NCBI RefSeq assembly: GCF_902713425.1
Contig: NC_081190.1
Span: 99,517,571-99,581,570 of the forward strand
Length of the DNA stretch: 64,000 nucleotides
Direction of reading: 5' to 3'
Source: Acipenser ruthenus
Taxonomy: Eukaryota; Chordata; Actinopteri; Acipenseriformes; Acipenseridae
Part shown: positions 38,267 through 49,405 of the stretch, piece after piece
How the letters are laid out: the number at the start of each line of letters is the position of its first letter
Numbering within the stretch: position 1 is the first letter of the stretch
Program-made: the position numbers and the translations under genes
The notes under the pieces: model-generated
Databases searched by the model: none
What the model saw: only the letters and a program-made list of their open reading frames with translations
What the model was told of the DNA's origin: nothing

Positions 38267-39158
38267 TTCTTTCTGCAGCTTGACAGGGGGCGCTATTTCC
38301 CTTGTTATTTATGTTACTAACCTGGAAGCTGTAAGTCTAAACATCGTTTTCTTTTTTTTGTTTTTTTATTGTCCCATTCCACACACGAACAAGTATTGTA
38401 TCAGCCTTTACTGGTTTTGAAAACTGAGTTAGGACAGAAAGGGTTATCGTATTATATTCTAAGCCGAAACTACCAGTAGCGGTCCGATACAAACAAATGT
38501 GAACAGGGTTAAGACAAAAGTACTGACGAGTTTTGCTAGTTATGGTTAGTTTAATGAATTAAAAAAAGAAATAAAAGTTGATGAAGTACTTTTTATTATA
38601 GTAACAGAACGAGACATGTTTTAAAGCCACAAACTGCGTGTTTAGATTATTGTGCCAAACAAGAGAACAAAACGAGCATATCAACCAAGAACGGATTTAG
38701 TGACCCGTTCATTCGTTCGAGTTTATTTATATTATGTGTGACCTTAACAAATGTTTGACCAATGTTTTGCTTGCTTTCTTTTTGAAAGTCGTACATTTGT
38801 TACATTTTTTTTTATTTCGTTTACGCAGACGTGTATACAGACCCGTCGCTTCTTTTGCGGAACATCTCACATGCTGCTGCACGAATGACGTCGTCCTGTG
38901 TAAATCCTGGCATCTTGTCCTCCAATGATAAAGGCGCATGCAAATATATACCGAGAGGCATTACGGGAATGCAATTTATAAATACTTATACTGAAAACTG
39001 AAGGAACCCATTACACCCAACAGACTGGAAAGTGCGATATGATAACAATGAAAATGTTATATTAGGAAAAGAGTGTTTCTTTAAATTGCAGATGTAGGCA
39101 CCGTTTCTTTGAAAAATGTCTCTTGTGGACGGGTGACGACTCGCAATGTGTACAACTC

Positions 39159-39322
39159 ATACTTACCTGGCAGGGGAGATACCATGATCATGAAGGTGGT
39201 TCACCCAGGGCGAGGCTCGGCCATTGCACTCCGGCTGTGCTGACCCCTGCGAATTCCCCAAATGCGGGAATCTCGACTGCATAATTTCTGGTAGTGGGGG
39301 ACTGCGTTCGCGCTCTCCCCTG
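39159..39322 (+). ncRNA. U1 snRNA: U1 small nuclear RNA, unit 14
   Basis: Full-length copy matching unit 1. Confidence 0.98.
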
Positions 39323-39682
39323 AAACTATGGTCAAAGACAGAAACAAACACGAACCCGTCGGAGGAAGGAACTCACTCACTAGTTGTTCAACAACTCTCC
39401 GGCAGGCGGCTTCGTCACACAGGGAGTCAGGTTTTCTTTAAAAGGAGCTCAATGTTTTTAGCTTTCTGACTGTCAAATAAATAGCTACGTGGTTCCTGCA
39501 CATCTATTTCCATGTTTCGTTATTTTTTATTGACAAGACTAAAAGTAAAGACTCAGCAGTGTCTGTATCAAAGTTTTTATTTTTATTTTAAATAATTGGA
39601 AATCATTTTCGAGCTTATCAGTTTTATTTATTTAGTTGATGTTTTTTATTCAAAGCAACTTACAGATAAACTGTGCATCACA

Positions 39683-39713
<31 letters not shown>

Positions 39714-41057
39714 AGTCACTTACAATAGGACCTGGGTTTTACATCTCATTTGAAGGAAGGAGCACAAGGAGGTTAAGGGACTTGCTCAGGGACATGGTCA
39801 CACACAATGAGCCAGTGGCTGAGCTGGGATTGAACCAGGAACCTCCCGGTAACAAGAGCTTTTCTTTAACCACCTGACCACTAAGCCCCTTAAATCATAT
39901 CTTGGCAGACAAACACTTTAATTAGACAACATAAAACCACATACAAGCAGATTTACAAGCAGGGCTGCAATCGCGTTCGCGCTCTCCCCTGATGTTATAG
40001 TCAAAGTTAAAAACACAGGTATTGAAAGCAATTAGCGATTATCTATATATCTCCAGCAGGTGGCTCTGTCAGACTGGGAATGAGATTTTGTTTTTTCTTT
40101 CGGAGCGTATAATGTTCTAGAAAGTACCAAAGTGTTTTATGTACATGTATTGTGAAGTGTTTCATCTTGAGAAGACAAAGTAACGAGTCAGCGGCACGTG
40201 TATCAAAGTTACAAAGTTGCTAATATTAAAGAAGACGAGGTTCAGCGGTACAGTTGTTTTTTTAAAACATAGTGTTTCAGTTCTGTACAGACGTTCTATG
40301 TCGTTATCCGTTATTGATTCAGCTTTATTTAGATGATTGCCTTTACCTTGTTTTAATTTCCCGTTCCTCTGAGATACGAATCTACCAGCTTTACATCTTT
40401 TTTTTTTTTTTTAACGTATTCTCATTTTGTTGATCATTAATGCACATTTCTGTACTGTGGGTGTTGTCGAGCGATTGAAAACGAGACATTTTGTGTTTGA
40501 ATTGAAAGTGATGGTCTCGAGGAGTCGAACAGGTCACAATAAGCCTTCATCCATGTATCATGTAACCACATGTATGCTGTCTCTAACTGGAGGAGAGGGA
40601 CCCTTGCCGTACTGCTCAGCCTAAAGAACCACACGAGTTGTTTGAAAGGGGGATTTATTTTGTAGAATAAACATCAAATTGGTTTCAGGGCATACAGTCC
40701 TCCAACGGCAACACAGCTCAGTAGTACAGCTGAGATCCATTACAACACTGCTGCAGATTCAAACTAAAAGAGGGTAATATACAAAATGGATGCCTTTGAG
40801 AACTTAACACTTTCAATGCCAACGTGTGGCTACTACTTTGTGAACATACAATTTCGCAAGAATCTAATGGCACTTTTAATGCTGCTATATACACACACAG
40901 ACACACGGACACACGGGCCCGCACACGTGGAGCCCAGAGCTGCTTAAATGTTAACGTTTGTGACAAATTAGAGATCTGGAAATCCCTCCCCCAACCTGTC
41001 ATTGCATGAATGATATTAACTTAATACTATGAAAGAGATAAACCAAGACTGTCGTTC

Positions 41058-41177
41058 GCTTACGGCCATACCACCTTGAGAACGCCCGATCTCGTCTGAT
41101 CTCGGAAGCTAAGCAAGGTCGGGCCTGGTTAGTACTTGGATGGGAGACCGCCTGGGAATACCAGGTGCTGTAAGCTT
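41058..41177 (+). rRNA. 5S rRNA: 5S ribosomal RNA, unit 15
   Basis: Identical to the unit 1 gene; a private T-to-G change lies downstream in the spacer near 41234. Confidence 0.98.
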
Positions 41178-42069
41178 TTCTTTCTGCAGCTTGACAGGGG
41201 GCGCTATTTCCCTTGTTATTTATGTTACTAACCGGGAAGCTGTAAGTCTAAACATCGTTTTCTTTTTTTTGTTTTTTTATTGTCCCATTCCACACACGAA
41301 CAAGTATTGTATCAGCCTTTACTGGTTTTGAAAACTGAGTTAGGACAGAAAGGGTTATCGTATTATATTCTAAGCCGAAACTACCAGTAGCGGTCCGATA
41401 CAAACAAATGTGAACAGGGTTAAGACAAAAGTACTGACGAGTTTTGCTAGTTATGGTTAGTTTAATGAATTAAAAAAAGAAATAAAAGTTGATGAAGTAC
41501 TTTTTATTATAGTAACAGAACGAGACATGTTTTAAAGCCACAAACTGCGTGTTTAGATTATTGTGCCAAACAAGAGAACAAAACGAGCATATCAACCAAG
41601 AACGGATTTAGTGACCCGTTCATTCGTTCGAGTTTATTTATATTATGTGTGACCTTAACAAATGTTTGACCAATGTTTTGCTTGCTTTCTTTTTGAAAGT
41701 CGTACATTTGTTACATTTTTTTTTATTTCGTTTACGCAGACGTGTATACAGACCCGTCGCTTCTTTTGCGGAACATCTCACATGCTGCTGCACGAATGAC
41801 GTCGTCCTGTGTAAATCCTGGCATCTTGTCCTCCAATGATAAAGGCGCATGCAAATATATACCGAGAGGCATTACGGGAATGCAATTTATAAATACTTAT
41901 ACTGAAAACTGAAGGAACCCATTACACCCAACAGACTGGAAAGTGCGATATGATAACAATGAAAATGTTATATTAGGAAAAGAGTGTTTCTTTAAATTGC
42001 AGATGTAGGCACCGTTTCTTTGAAAAATGTCTCTTGTGGACGGGTGACGACTCGCAATGTGTACAACTC

Positions 42070-42233
42070 ATACTTACCTGGCAGGGGAGATACCATGATC
42101 ATGAAGGTGGTTCACCCAGGGCGAGGCTCGGCCATTGCACTCCGGCTGTGCTGACCCCTGCGAATTCCCCAAATGCGGGAATCTCGACTGCATAATTTCT
42201 GGTAGTGGGGGACTGCGTTCGCGCTCTCCCCTG
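42070..42233 (+). ncRNA. U1 snRNA: U1 small nuclear RNA, unit 15
   Basis: Full-length copy matching unit 1. Confidence 0.98.
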
Positions 42234-42597
42234 AAACTATGGTCAAAGACAGAAACAAACACGAACCCGTCGGAGGAAGGAACTCACTCACTCACTAGTT
42301 GTTCAACAACTCTCCGGCAGGCGGCTTCGTCACACAGGGAGTCAGGTTTTCTTTAAAAGGAGCTCAATGTTTTTAGCTTTCTGACTGTCAAATAAATAGC
42401 TACGTGGTTCCTGCACATCTATTTCCATGTTTCGTTATTTTTTATTGACAAGACTAAAAGTAAAGACTCAGCAGTGTCTGTATCAAAGTTTTTATTTTTA
42501 TTTTAAATAATTGGAAATCATTTTCGAGCTTATCAGTTTTATTTATTTAGTTGATGTTTTTTATTCAAAGCAACTTACAGATAAACTGTGCATCACA

Positions 42598-42643
<46 letters not shown>

Positions 42644-43989
42644 AGTCACTTACAATAGGACCTGGGTTTTACATCTCATTTGAAGGAAGGAGCACAAGGA
42701 GGTTAAGGGACTTGCTCAGGGACAGGGTCACACACAATGAGCCAGTGGCTGAGCTGGGATTGAACCAGGAACCTCCCGGTAACAAGAGCTTTTCTTTAAC
42801 CACCTGACCACTAAGCCCCTTAAATCATATCTTGGCAGACAAACACTTTAATTAGACAACATAAAACCACATACAAGCAGATTTACAAGCAGGGCTGCAA
42901 TCGCGTTCGCGCTCTCCCCTGATGTTATAGTCAAAGTTAAAAACACAGGTATTGAAAGCAATTAGCGATTATCTATATATCTCCAGCAGGTGGCTCTGTC
43001 AGACTGGGAATGAGATTTTGTTTTTTCTTTCGGAGCGTATAATGTTCTAGAAAGTACCAAAGTGTTTTATGTACATGTATTGTGAAGTGTTTCATCTTGA
43101 GAAGACAAAGTAACGAGTCAGCGGCACGTGTATCAAAGTTACAAAGTTGCTAATATTAAAGAAGACGAGGTTCAGCGGTACAGTTGTTTTTTTAAAACAT
43201 AGTGTTTCAGTTCTGTACAGACGTTCTATGTCGTTATCCGTTATTGATTCAGCTTTATTTAGATGATTGCCTTTACCTTGTTTTAATTTCCCGTTCCTCT
43301 GAGATACGAATCTACCAGCTTTACATCTTTTTTTTTTTTTTTTTAACGTATTCTCATTTTGTTGATCATTAATGCACATTTCTGTACTGTGGGTGTTGTC
43401 GAGCGATTGAAAACGAGACATTTTGTGTTTGAATTGAAAGTGATGGTCTCGAGGAGTCGAACAGGTCACAATAAGCCTTCATCCATGTATCATGTAACCA
43501 CATGTATGCTGTCTCTAACTGGAGGAGAGGGACCCTTGCCGTACTGCTCAGCCTAAAGAACCACACGAGTTGTTTGAAAGGGGGATTTATTTTGTAGAAT
43601 AAACATCAAATTGGTTTCAGGGCATACAGTCCTCCAACGGCAACACAGCTCAGTAGTACAGCTGAGATCCATTACAACACTGCTGCAGATTCAAACTAAA
43701 AGAGGGTAATATACAAAATGGATGCCTTTGAGAACTTAACACTTTCAATGCCAACGTGTGGCTACTACTTTGTGAACATACAATTTTGCAAGAATCTAAT
43801 GGCACTTTTAATGCTGCTATATACACACACAGACACACGGACACACGGGCCCGCACACGTGGAGCCCAGAGCTGCTTAAATGTTAACGTTTGTGACAAAT
43901 TAGAGATCTGGAAATCCCTCCCCCAACCTGTCATTGCATGAATGATATTAACTTAATACTATGAAAGAGATAAACCAAGACTGTCGTTC

Positions 43990-44109
43990 GCTTACGGCCA
44001 TACCACCTTGAGAACGCCCGATCTCGTCTGATCTCGGAAGCTAAGCAAGGTCGGGCCTGGTTAGTACTTGGATGGGAGACCGCCTGGGAATACCAGGTGC
44101 TGTAAGCTT
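43990..44109 (+). rRNA. 5S rRNA: 5S ribosomal RNA, unit 16
   Basis: Identical to the unit 1 gene. Confidence 0.98.
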
Positions 44110-44998
44110 TTCTTTCTGCAGCTTGACAGGGGGCGCTATTTCCCTTGTTATTTATGTTACTAACCTGGAAGCTGTAAGTCTAAACATCGTTTTCTTTTTT
44201 TTGTTTTTTTATTGTCCCATTCCACACACGAACAAGTATTGTATCAGCCTTTACTGGTTTTGAAAACTGAGTTAGGACAGAAAGGGTTATCGTATTATAT
44301 TCTAAGCCGAAACTACCAGTAGCGGTCCGATACAAACAAATGTGAACAGGGTTAAGACAAAAGTACTGACGAGTTTTGCTAGTTATGGTTAGTTTAATGA
44401 ATTAAAAAAAGAAATAAAAGTTGATGAAGTACTTTTTATATTAACAGAACGAGACATGTTTTAAAGCCACAAACTGCGTGTTTAGATTATTGTGCCAAAC
44501 AAGAGAACAAAACGAGCATATCAACCAAGAACGGATTTAGTGACCCGTTCATTCGTTCGAGTTTATTTATATTATGTGTGACCTTAACAAATGTTTGACC
44601 AATGTTTTGCTTGCTTTCTTTTTGAAAGTCGTACATTTGTTACATTTTTTTTTATTTCGTTTACGCAGACGTGTATACAGACCCGTCGCTTCTTTTGCGG
44701 AACATCTCACATGCTGCTGCACGAATGACGTCGTCCTGTGTAAATCCTGGCATCTTGTCCTCCAATGATAAAGGCGCATGCAAATATATACCGAGAGGCA
44801 TTACGGGAATGCAATTTATAAATACTTATACTGAAAACTGAAGGAACCCATTACACCCAACAGACTGGAAAGTGCGATATGATAACAATGAAAATGTTAT
44901 ATTAGGAAAAGAGTGTTTCTTTAAATTGCAGATGTAGGCACCGTTTCTTTGAAAAATGTCTCTTGTGGACGGGTGACGACTCGCAATGTGTACAACTC

Positions 44999-45162
44999 AT
45001 ACTTACCTGGCAGGGGAGATACCATGATCATGAAGGTGGTTCACCCAGGGCGAGGCTCGGCCATTGCACTCCGGCTGTGCTGACCCCTGCGAATTCCCCA
45101 AATGCGGGAATCTCGACTGCATAATTTCTGGTAGTGGGGGACTGCGTTCGCGCTCTCCCCTG
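44999..45162 (+). ncRNA. U1 snRNA: U1 small nuclear RNA, unit 16
   Basis: Full-length copy matching unit 1. Confidence 0.98.
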
Positions 45163-45522
45163 AAACTATGGTCAAAGACAGAAACAAACACGAACCCGTC
45201 GGAGGAAGGAACTCACTCACTAGTTGTTCAACAACTCTCCGGCAGGCGGCTTCGTCACACAGGGAGTCAGGTTTTCTTTAAAAGGAGCTCAATGTTTTTA
45301 GCTTTCTGACTGTCAAATAAATAGCTACGTGGTTCCTGCACATCTATTTCCATGTTTCGTTATTTTTTATTGACAAGACTAAAAGTAAAGACTCAGCAGT
45401 GTCTGTATCAAAGTTTTTATTTTTATTTTAAATAATTGGAAATCATTTTCGAGCTTATCAGTTTTATTTATTTAGTTGATGTTTTTTATTCAAAGCAACT
45501 TACAGATAAACTGTGCATCACA

Positions 45523-45556
<34 letters not shown>

Positions 45557-46900
45557 AGTCACTTACAATAGGACCTGGGTTTTACATCTCATTTGAAGGA
45601 AGGAGCACAAGGAGGTTAAGGGACTTGCTCAGGGACAGGGTCACACACAATGAGCCAGTGGCTGAGCTGGGATTGAACCAGGAACCTCCCGGTAACAAGA
45701 GCTTTTCTTTAACCACCTGACCACTAAGCCCCTTAAATCATATCTTGGCAGACAAACACTTTAATTAGACAACATAAAACCACATACAAGCAGATTTACA
45801 AGCAGGGCTGCAATCGCGTTCGCGCTCTCCCCTGATGTTATAGTCAAAGTTAAAAACACAGGTATTGAAAGCAATTAGCGATTATCTATATATCTCCAGC
45901 AGGTGGCTCTGTCAGACTGGGAATGAGATTTTGTTTTTTCTTTCGGAGCGTATAATGTTCTAGAAAGTACCAAAGTGTTTTATGTACATGTATTGTGAAG
46001 TGTTTCATCTTGAGAAGACAAAGTAACGAGTCAGCGGCACGTGTATCAAAGTTACAAAGTTGCTAATATTAAAGAAGACGAGGTTCAGCGGTACAGTTGT
46101 TTTTTTAAAACATAGTGTTTCAGTTCTGTACAGACGTTCTATGTCGTTATCCGTTATTGATTCAGCTTTATTTAGATGATTGCCTTTACCTTGTTTTAAT
46201 TTCCCGTTCCTCTGAGATACGAATCTACCAGCTTTACATCTTTTTTTTTTTTTTTAACGTATTCTCATTTTGTTGATCATTAATGCACATTTCTGTACTG
46301 TGGGTGTTGTCGAGCGATTGAAAACGAGACATTTTGTGTTTGAATTGAAAGTGATGGTCTCGAGGAGTCGAACAGGTCACAATAAGCCTTCATCCATGTA
46401 TCATGTAACCACATGTATGCTGTCTCTAACTGGAGGAGAGGGACCCTTGCCGTACTGCTCAGCCTAAAGAACCACACGAGTTGTTTGAAAGGGGGATTTA
46501 TTTTGTAGAATAAACATCAAATTGGTTTCAGGGCATACAGTCCTCCAACGGCAACACAGCTCAGTAGTACAGCTGAGATCCATTACAACACTGCTGCAGA
46601 TTCAAACTAAAAGAGGGTAATATACAAAATGGATGCCTTTGAGAACTTAACACTTTCAATGCCAACGTGTGGCTACTACTTTGTGAACATACAATTTCGC
46701 AAGAATCTAATGGCACTTTTAATGCTGCTATATACACACACAGACACACGGACACACGGGCCCGCACACGTGGAGCCCAGAGCTGCTTAAATGTTAACGT
46801 TTGTGACAAATTAGAGATCTGGAAATCCCTCCCCCAACCTGTCATTGCATGAATGATATTAACTTAATACTATGAAAGAGATAAACCAAGACTGTCGTTC

Positions 46901-47020
46901 GCTTACGGCCATACCACCTTGAGAACGCCCGATCTCGTCTGATCTCGGAAGCTAAGCAAGGTCGGGCCTGGTTAGTATTTGGATGGGAGACCGCCTGGGA
47001 ATACCAGGTGCTGTAAGCTT
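46901..47020 (+). rRNA. 5S rRNA: 5S ribosomal RNA, unit 17
   Basis: One change from the reference at gene nt 78 (46978), C to T, just before the C box. The remainder is identical. Confidence 0.96.
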
Positions 47021-47691
47021 TTCTTTCTGCAGCTTGACAGGGGGCGCTATTTCCCTTGTTATTTATGTTACTAACCTGGAAGCTGTAAGTCTAAACATCG
47101 TTTTCTTTTTTTTGTTTTTTTATTGTCCCATTCCACACACGAACAAGTATTGTATCAGCCTTTACTGGTTTTGAAAACTGAGTTAGGACAGAAAGGGTTA
47201 TCGTATTATATTCTAAGCCGAAACTACCAGTAGCGGTCCGATACAAACAAATGTGAACAGGGTTAAGACAAAAGTACTGACGAGTTTTGCTAGTTATGGT
47301 TAGTTTAATTAATTAAAAAAAGAAATAAAAGTTGATGAAGTACTTTTTATTATAGTAACAGAACGAGACATGTTTTAAAGCCACAAACTGCGTGTTTAGA
47401 TTATTGTGCCAAACAAGAGAACAAAACGAGCATATCAACCAAGAACGGATTTAGTGACCCGTTCATTCGTTCGAGTTTATTTATATTATGTGTGACCTTA
47501 ACAAATGTTTGACCAATGTTTTGCTTGCTTTCTTTTTGAAAGTCGTACATTTGTTACATTTTTTTTTATTTCGTTTACGCAGACGTGTATACAGACCCGT
47601 CGCTTCTTTTGCGGAACATCTCACATGCTGCTGCACGAATGACGTCGTCCTGTGTAAATCCTGGCATCTTGTCCTCCAATGATAAAGGCGC

Positions 47692-47869
47692 ATGCAAATA
47701 TATACCGAGAGGCATTACGGGAATGCAATTTATAAATACTTATACTGAAAACTGAAGGAACCCATTACACCCAACAGACTGGAAAGTGCGATATGATAAC
47801 AATGAAAATGTTATATTAGGAAAAGAGTGTTTCTTTAAATTGCAGATGTAGGCACCGTTTCTTTGAAAA
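47692..47869 (+). promoter_or_regulatory. U1 promoter upstream of LINE copy 1 (octamer to PSE)
   Basis: The octamer (47692-47699), SPH site and PSE (47851-47869) are intact and lie just upstream of the U1 start at 47913. They should still recruit Pol II, but the transcript now runs from 38 nt of U1 straight into the LINE, whose ORF1 ATG is 126 nt from the U1 start. Confidence 0.8.
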
Positions 47870-47912
47870 ATGTCTCTTGTGGACGGGTGACGACTCGCAA
47901 TGTGTACAACTC

Positions 47913-47950
47913 ATACTTACCTGGCAGGGGAGATACCATGATCATGAAGG
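47913..47950 (+). pseudogene. U1 snRNA 5' part (nt 1-38), cut by LINE copy 1
   Basis: The U1 5' end through GATCATGAAGG is intact and then gives way abruptly to GAACGTTGG-type LINE sequence. Without the Sm site and 3' half in cis this gene cannot give U1 RNA. Confidence 0.95.
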
Positions 47951-48038
47951 AACGTTGGATTTTTCATTCTATTTCGTTGGATGGATTTTGAGGAATTCCT
48001 TTTTTGTTCCTTTGTTTTGGAGGACCTGCCGTTTGAAG

Positions 48039-49370
48039 ATGTCGGCTTTTGGAGTGCGACGGAATGCTATTCGTTTTGAGCTTTTGAATGACTTGGCTAT
48101 GGACCGATTGGAGTTTAGTAGGAATGTGTTGCAAAAAGGACTGGGTTTTCACCCTAGAAATCTGGATTTCATCTTTGCCTTTCCTGGTAAGAAAACTTTT
48201 GAAGTTATTTTTTCCACTTTTGCCATGTTTGAAGTTTGTTTAGAAAAGTTTAAAAAATTTGGAGACCAGTTTAAGAATATTGCTATGGTTCCATTGACAA
48301 GAAGGGAGTTAAAAGTAATCCATGTGGTAATGTTTTCGGAGCTGGTACAATATGAGGATATTTTAACCTGGCTGTCACAATATTGTGATGTGATTGTTGG
48401 CTCGACGGTAAAAGACGAGGATGGCGTGAAAACCGGGGAAAGGAAGTTTCAAGTTAAACTTCGTAGAGACATTGTAAGTGGAGACTACAAGCACTTACCT
48501 AACACTATTCAAATAGGTTCTTGTAGAGGATATGTGTTCTATATGGGTCAGCCGAAAGTATGCAGATCTTGTGGACAAACTGGGCATTTTTCAGCCACTT
48601 GTGATCAGAAGTTTTGCAGGAATTGTGGTGCTTTTGGCCATTTTCCCAATGAATGTAAACTCCCCTTGAAGTGCAACCTATGTGGGGAGTCAAATCACGT
48701 TTTCAGAGACTGTCCTTTTGCATACGCTAATCGAGTTAAGAAACAGAGAGCTGTTAATTTGTCAGAGAAGCCAACAGAATCCTCCGCTGAGGTGGATCCA
48801 GAACCAACTTCAGTGTTGGAACTGCCCGTGGAGGGTCTGGAGAATCTATTTCAGGAGCCAGAATCGGAGCCAGGGCCAAAGCTAGATCCTGAGCCAGAGT
48901 CAGCACCAGTGTCGGAGACTACTGAAGATTGTAGTTTTGCAACAGAAATCAATGTCCAGTTTGCTCAACAATCAAATGAACTTAAGGTGTTAGAAGAAGT
49001 AAACCTTTTGGTGGAAGCACTTGGGTCTGTTGAGGCTGAACAGGATTTGGGCGAAACTGATTTTTTACCGGGGACATCAGATTTACCGGGGCTGAGGTTT
49101 TCTGAGCAGAGTGATGAGGAGGAAGGAGAAATGGATTTCTCTGCCTCCGAGAGCAGGAAAAGAAAGATGAAGGACAAAGAGGGGGCAGACAATTCAGAGT
49201 CAGAAGCAGGTTCGGACTCTGCTTCGGTTTCAGGGCAATCTTTTTTAGACTCTGATAATGTAAGTACTTTTGCGTCTGCTACTCACATGAAAATAGAGAC
49301 TAGTGAAGGCATGGAGAGTACAAAAGGGAAGAAAAAGAAAAAAGGGAGAAGCGGGAGAAAACAGACTTGA
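48039..49370 (+). CDS. LINE ORF1 protein with three CCHC zinc knuckles, copy 1
   Basis: A 443-aa nucleic-acid-binding protein expected to package the LINE RNA into the retrotransposition particle. Residues 35-165 look like an RRM-type alpha/beta domain (inference from pattern). Three CX2CX4HX4C knuckles follow at 175-188, 193-206 and 212-225. After about 240 comes an acidic Pro/Glu/Ser-rich tail, then basic patches (RKRK, and GKKKKKG near the C-terminus) that could act as nuclear localisation or RNA-binding signals. The start chosen is the first ATG inside the LINE; the open frame continues upstream through U1 to an ATG at 47877, but that lies before the U1 start site. It resembles fish proteins annotated as ZCCHC3-like, which are commonly LINE-derived. 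Confidence 0.93.
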   Translation: MSAFGVRRNAIRFELLNDLAMDRLEFSRNVLQKGLGFHPRNLDFIFAFPGKKTFEVIFSTFAMFEVCLEKFKKFGDQFKNIAMVPLTRRELKVIHVVMFSELVQYEDILTWLSQYCDVIVGSTVKDEDGVKTGERKFQVKLRRDIVSGDYKHLPNTIQIGSCRGYVFYMGQPKVCRSCGQTGHFSATCDQKFCRNCGAFGHFPNECKLPLKCNLCGESNHVFRDCPFAYANRVKKQRAVNLSEKPTESSAEVDPEPTSVLELPVEGLENLFQEPESEPGPKLDPEPESAPVSETTEDCSFATEINVQFAQQSNELKVLEEVNLLVEALGSVEAEQDLGETDFLPGTSDLPGLRFSEQSDEEEGEMDFSASESRKRKMKDKEGADNSESEAGSDSASVSGQSFLDSDNVSTFASATHMKIETSEGMESTKGKKKKKGRSGRKQT

Positions 49371-49405
49371 TATCTGTCCGGGGTTGCTTTCTTTTCCTTG
49401 TTTCA

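Larger units (their letters stand above)
37815..40725 (+). repeat. Array unit 14 (2911 bp)
   Basis: CTG tract of 9 triplets; one private G-to-T change in the SINE-like element near 39795. SINE-like element 39645-39889; U1 relic 39974-39991. Confidence 0.95.
40726..43657 (+). repeat. Array unit 15 (2932 bp, longest without LINE)
   Basis: CTG tract of 14 triplets and the 4-bp CACT expansion of units 8 and 18, so it mixes markers of two unit classes. SINE-like element 42560-42819; U1 relic 42904-42921. Confidence 0.95.
43658..46568 (+). repeat. Array unit 16 (2911 bp)
   Basis: CTG tract of 10 triplets; private changes include a 3-bp loss near 44440 in the 5S-U1 spacer and C to T near 43787. 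SINE-like element 45485-45732; U1 relic 45817-45834. Confidence 0.95.

Noticed and set aside
1-46568. Short open frames repeated in every unit (for example about 60-125 aa on both strands)
   Set aside because: They cover 5S, U1, the SINE-like element or spacer, change with CTG length, show no protein-family pattern, and recur only because the unit recurs.
47877-48038. An upstream ATG giving a 54-aa N-terminal extension to LINE ORF1
   Set aside because: The ATG lies 36 bp before the U1 start site and the frame runs through U1 itself, so it would be absent from a U1-initiated transcript; the LINE-internal ATG at 48039 is preferred.
49367-49405. ORF2 start at TTG overlapping the ORF1 stop
   Set aside because: It is not an ATG; the endonuclease begins properly after the ATG at 49406. 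Non-AUG initiation is kept only as an open question.
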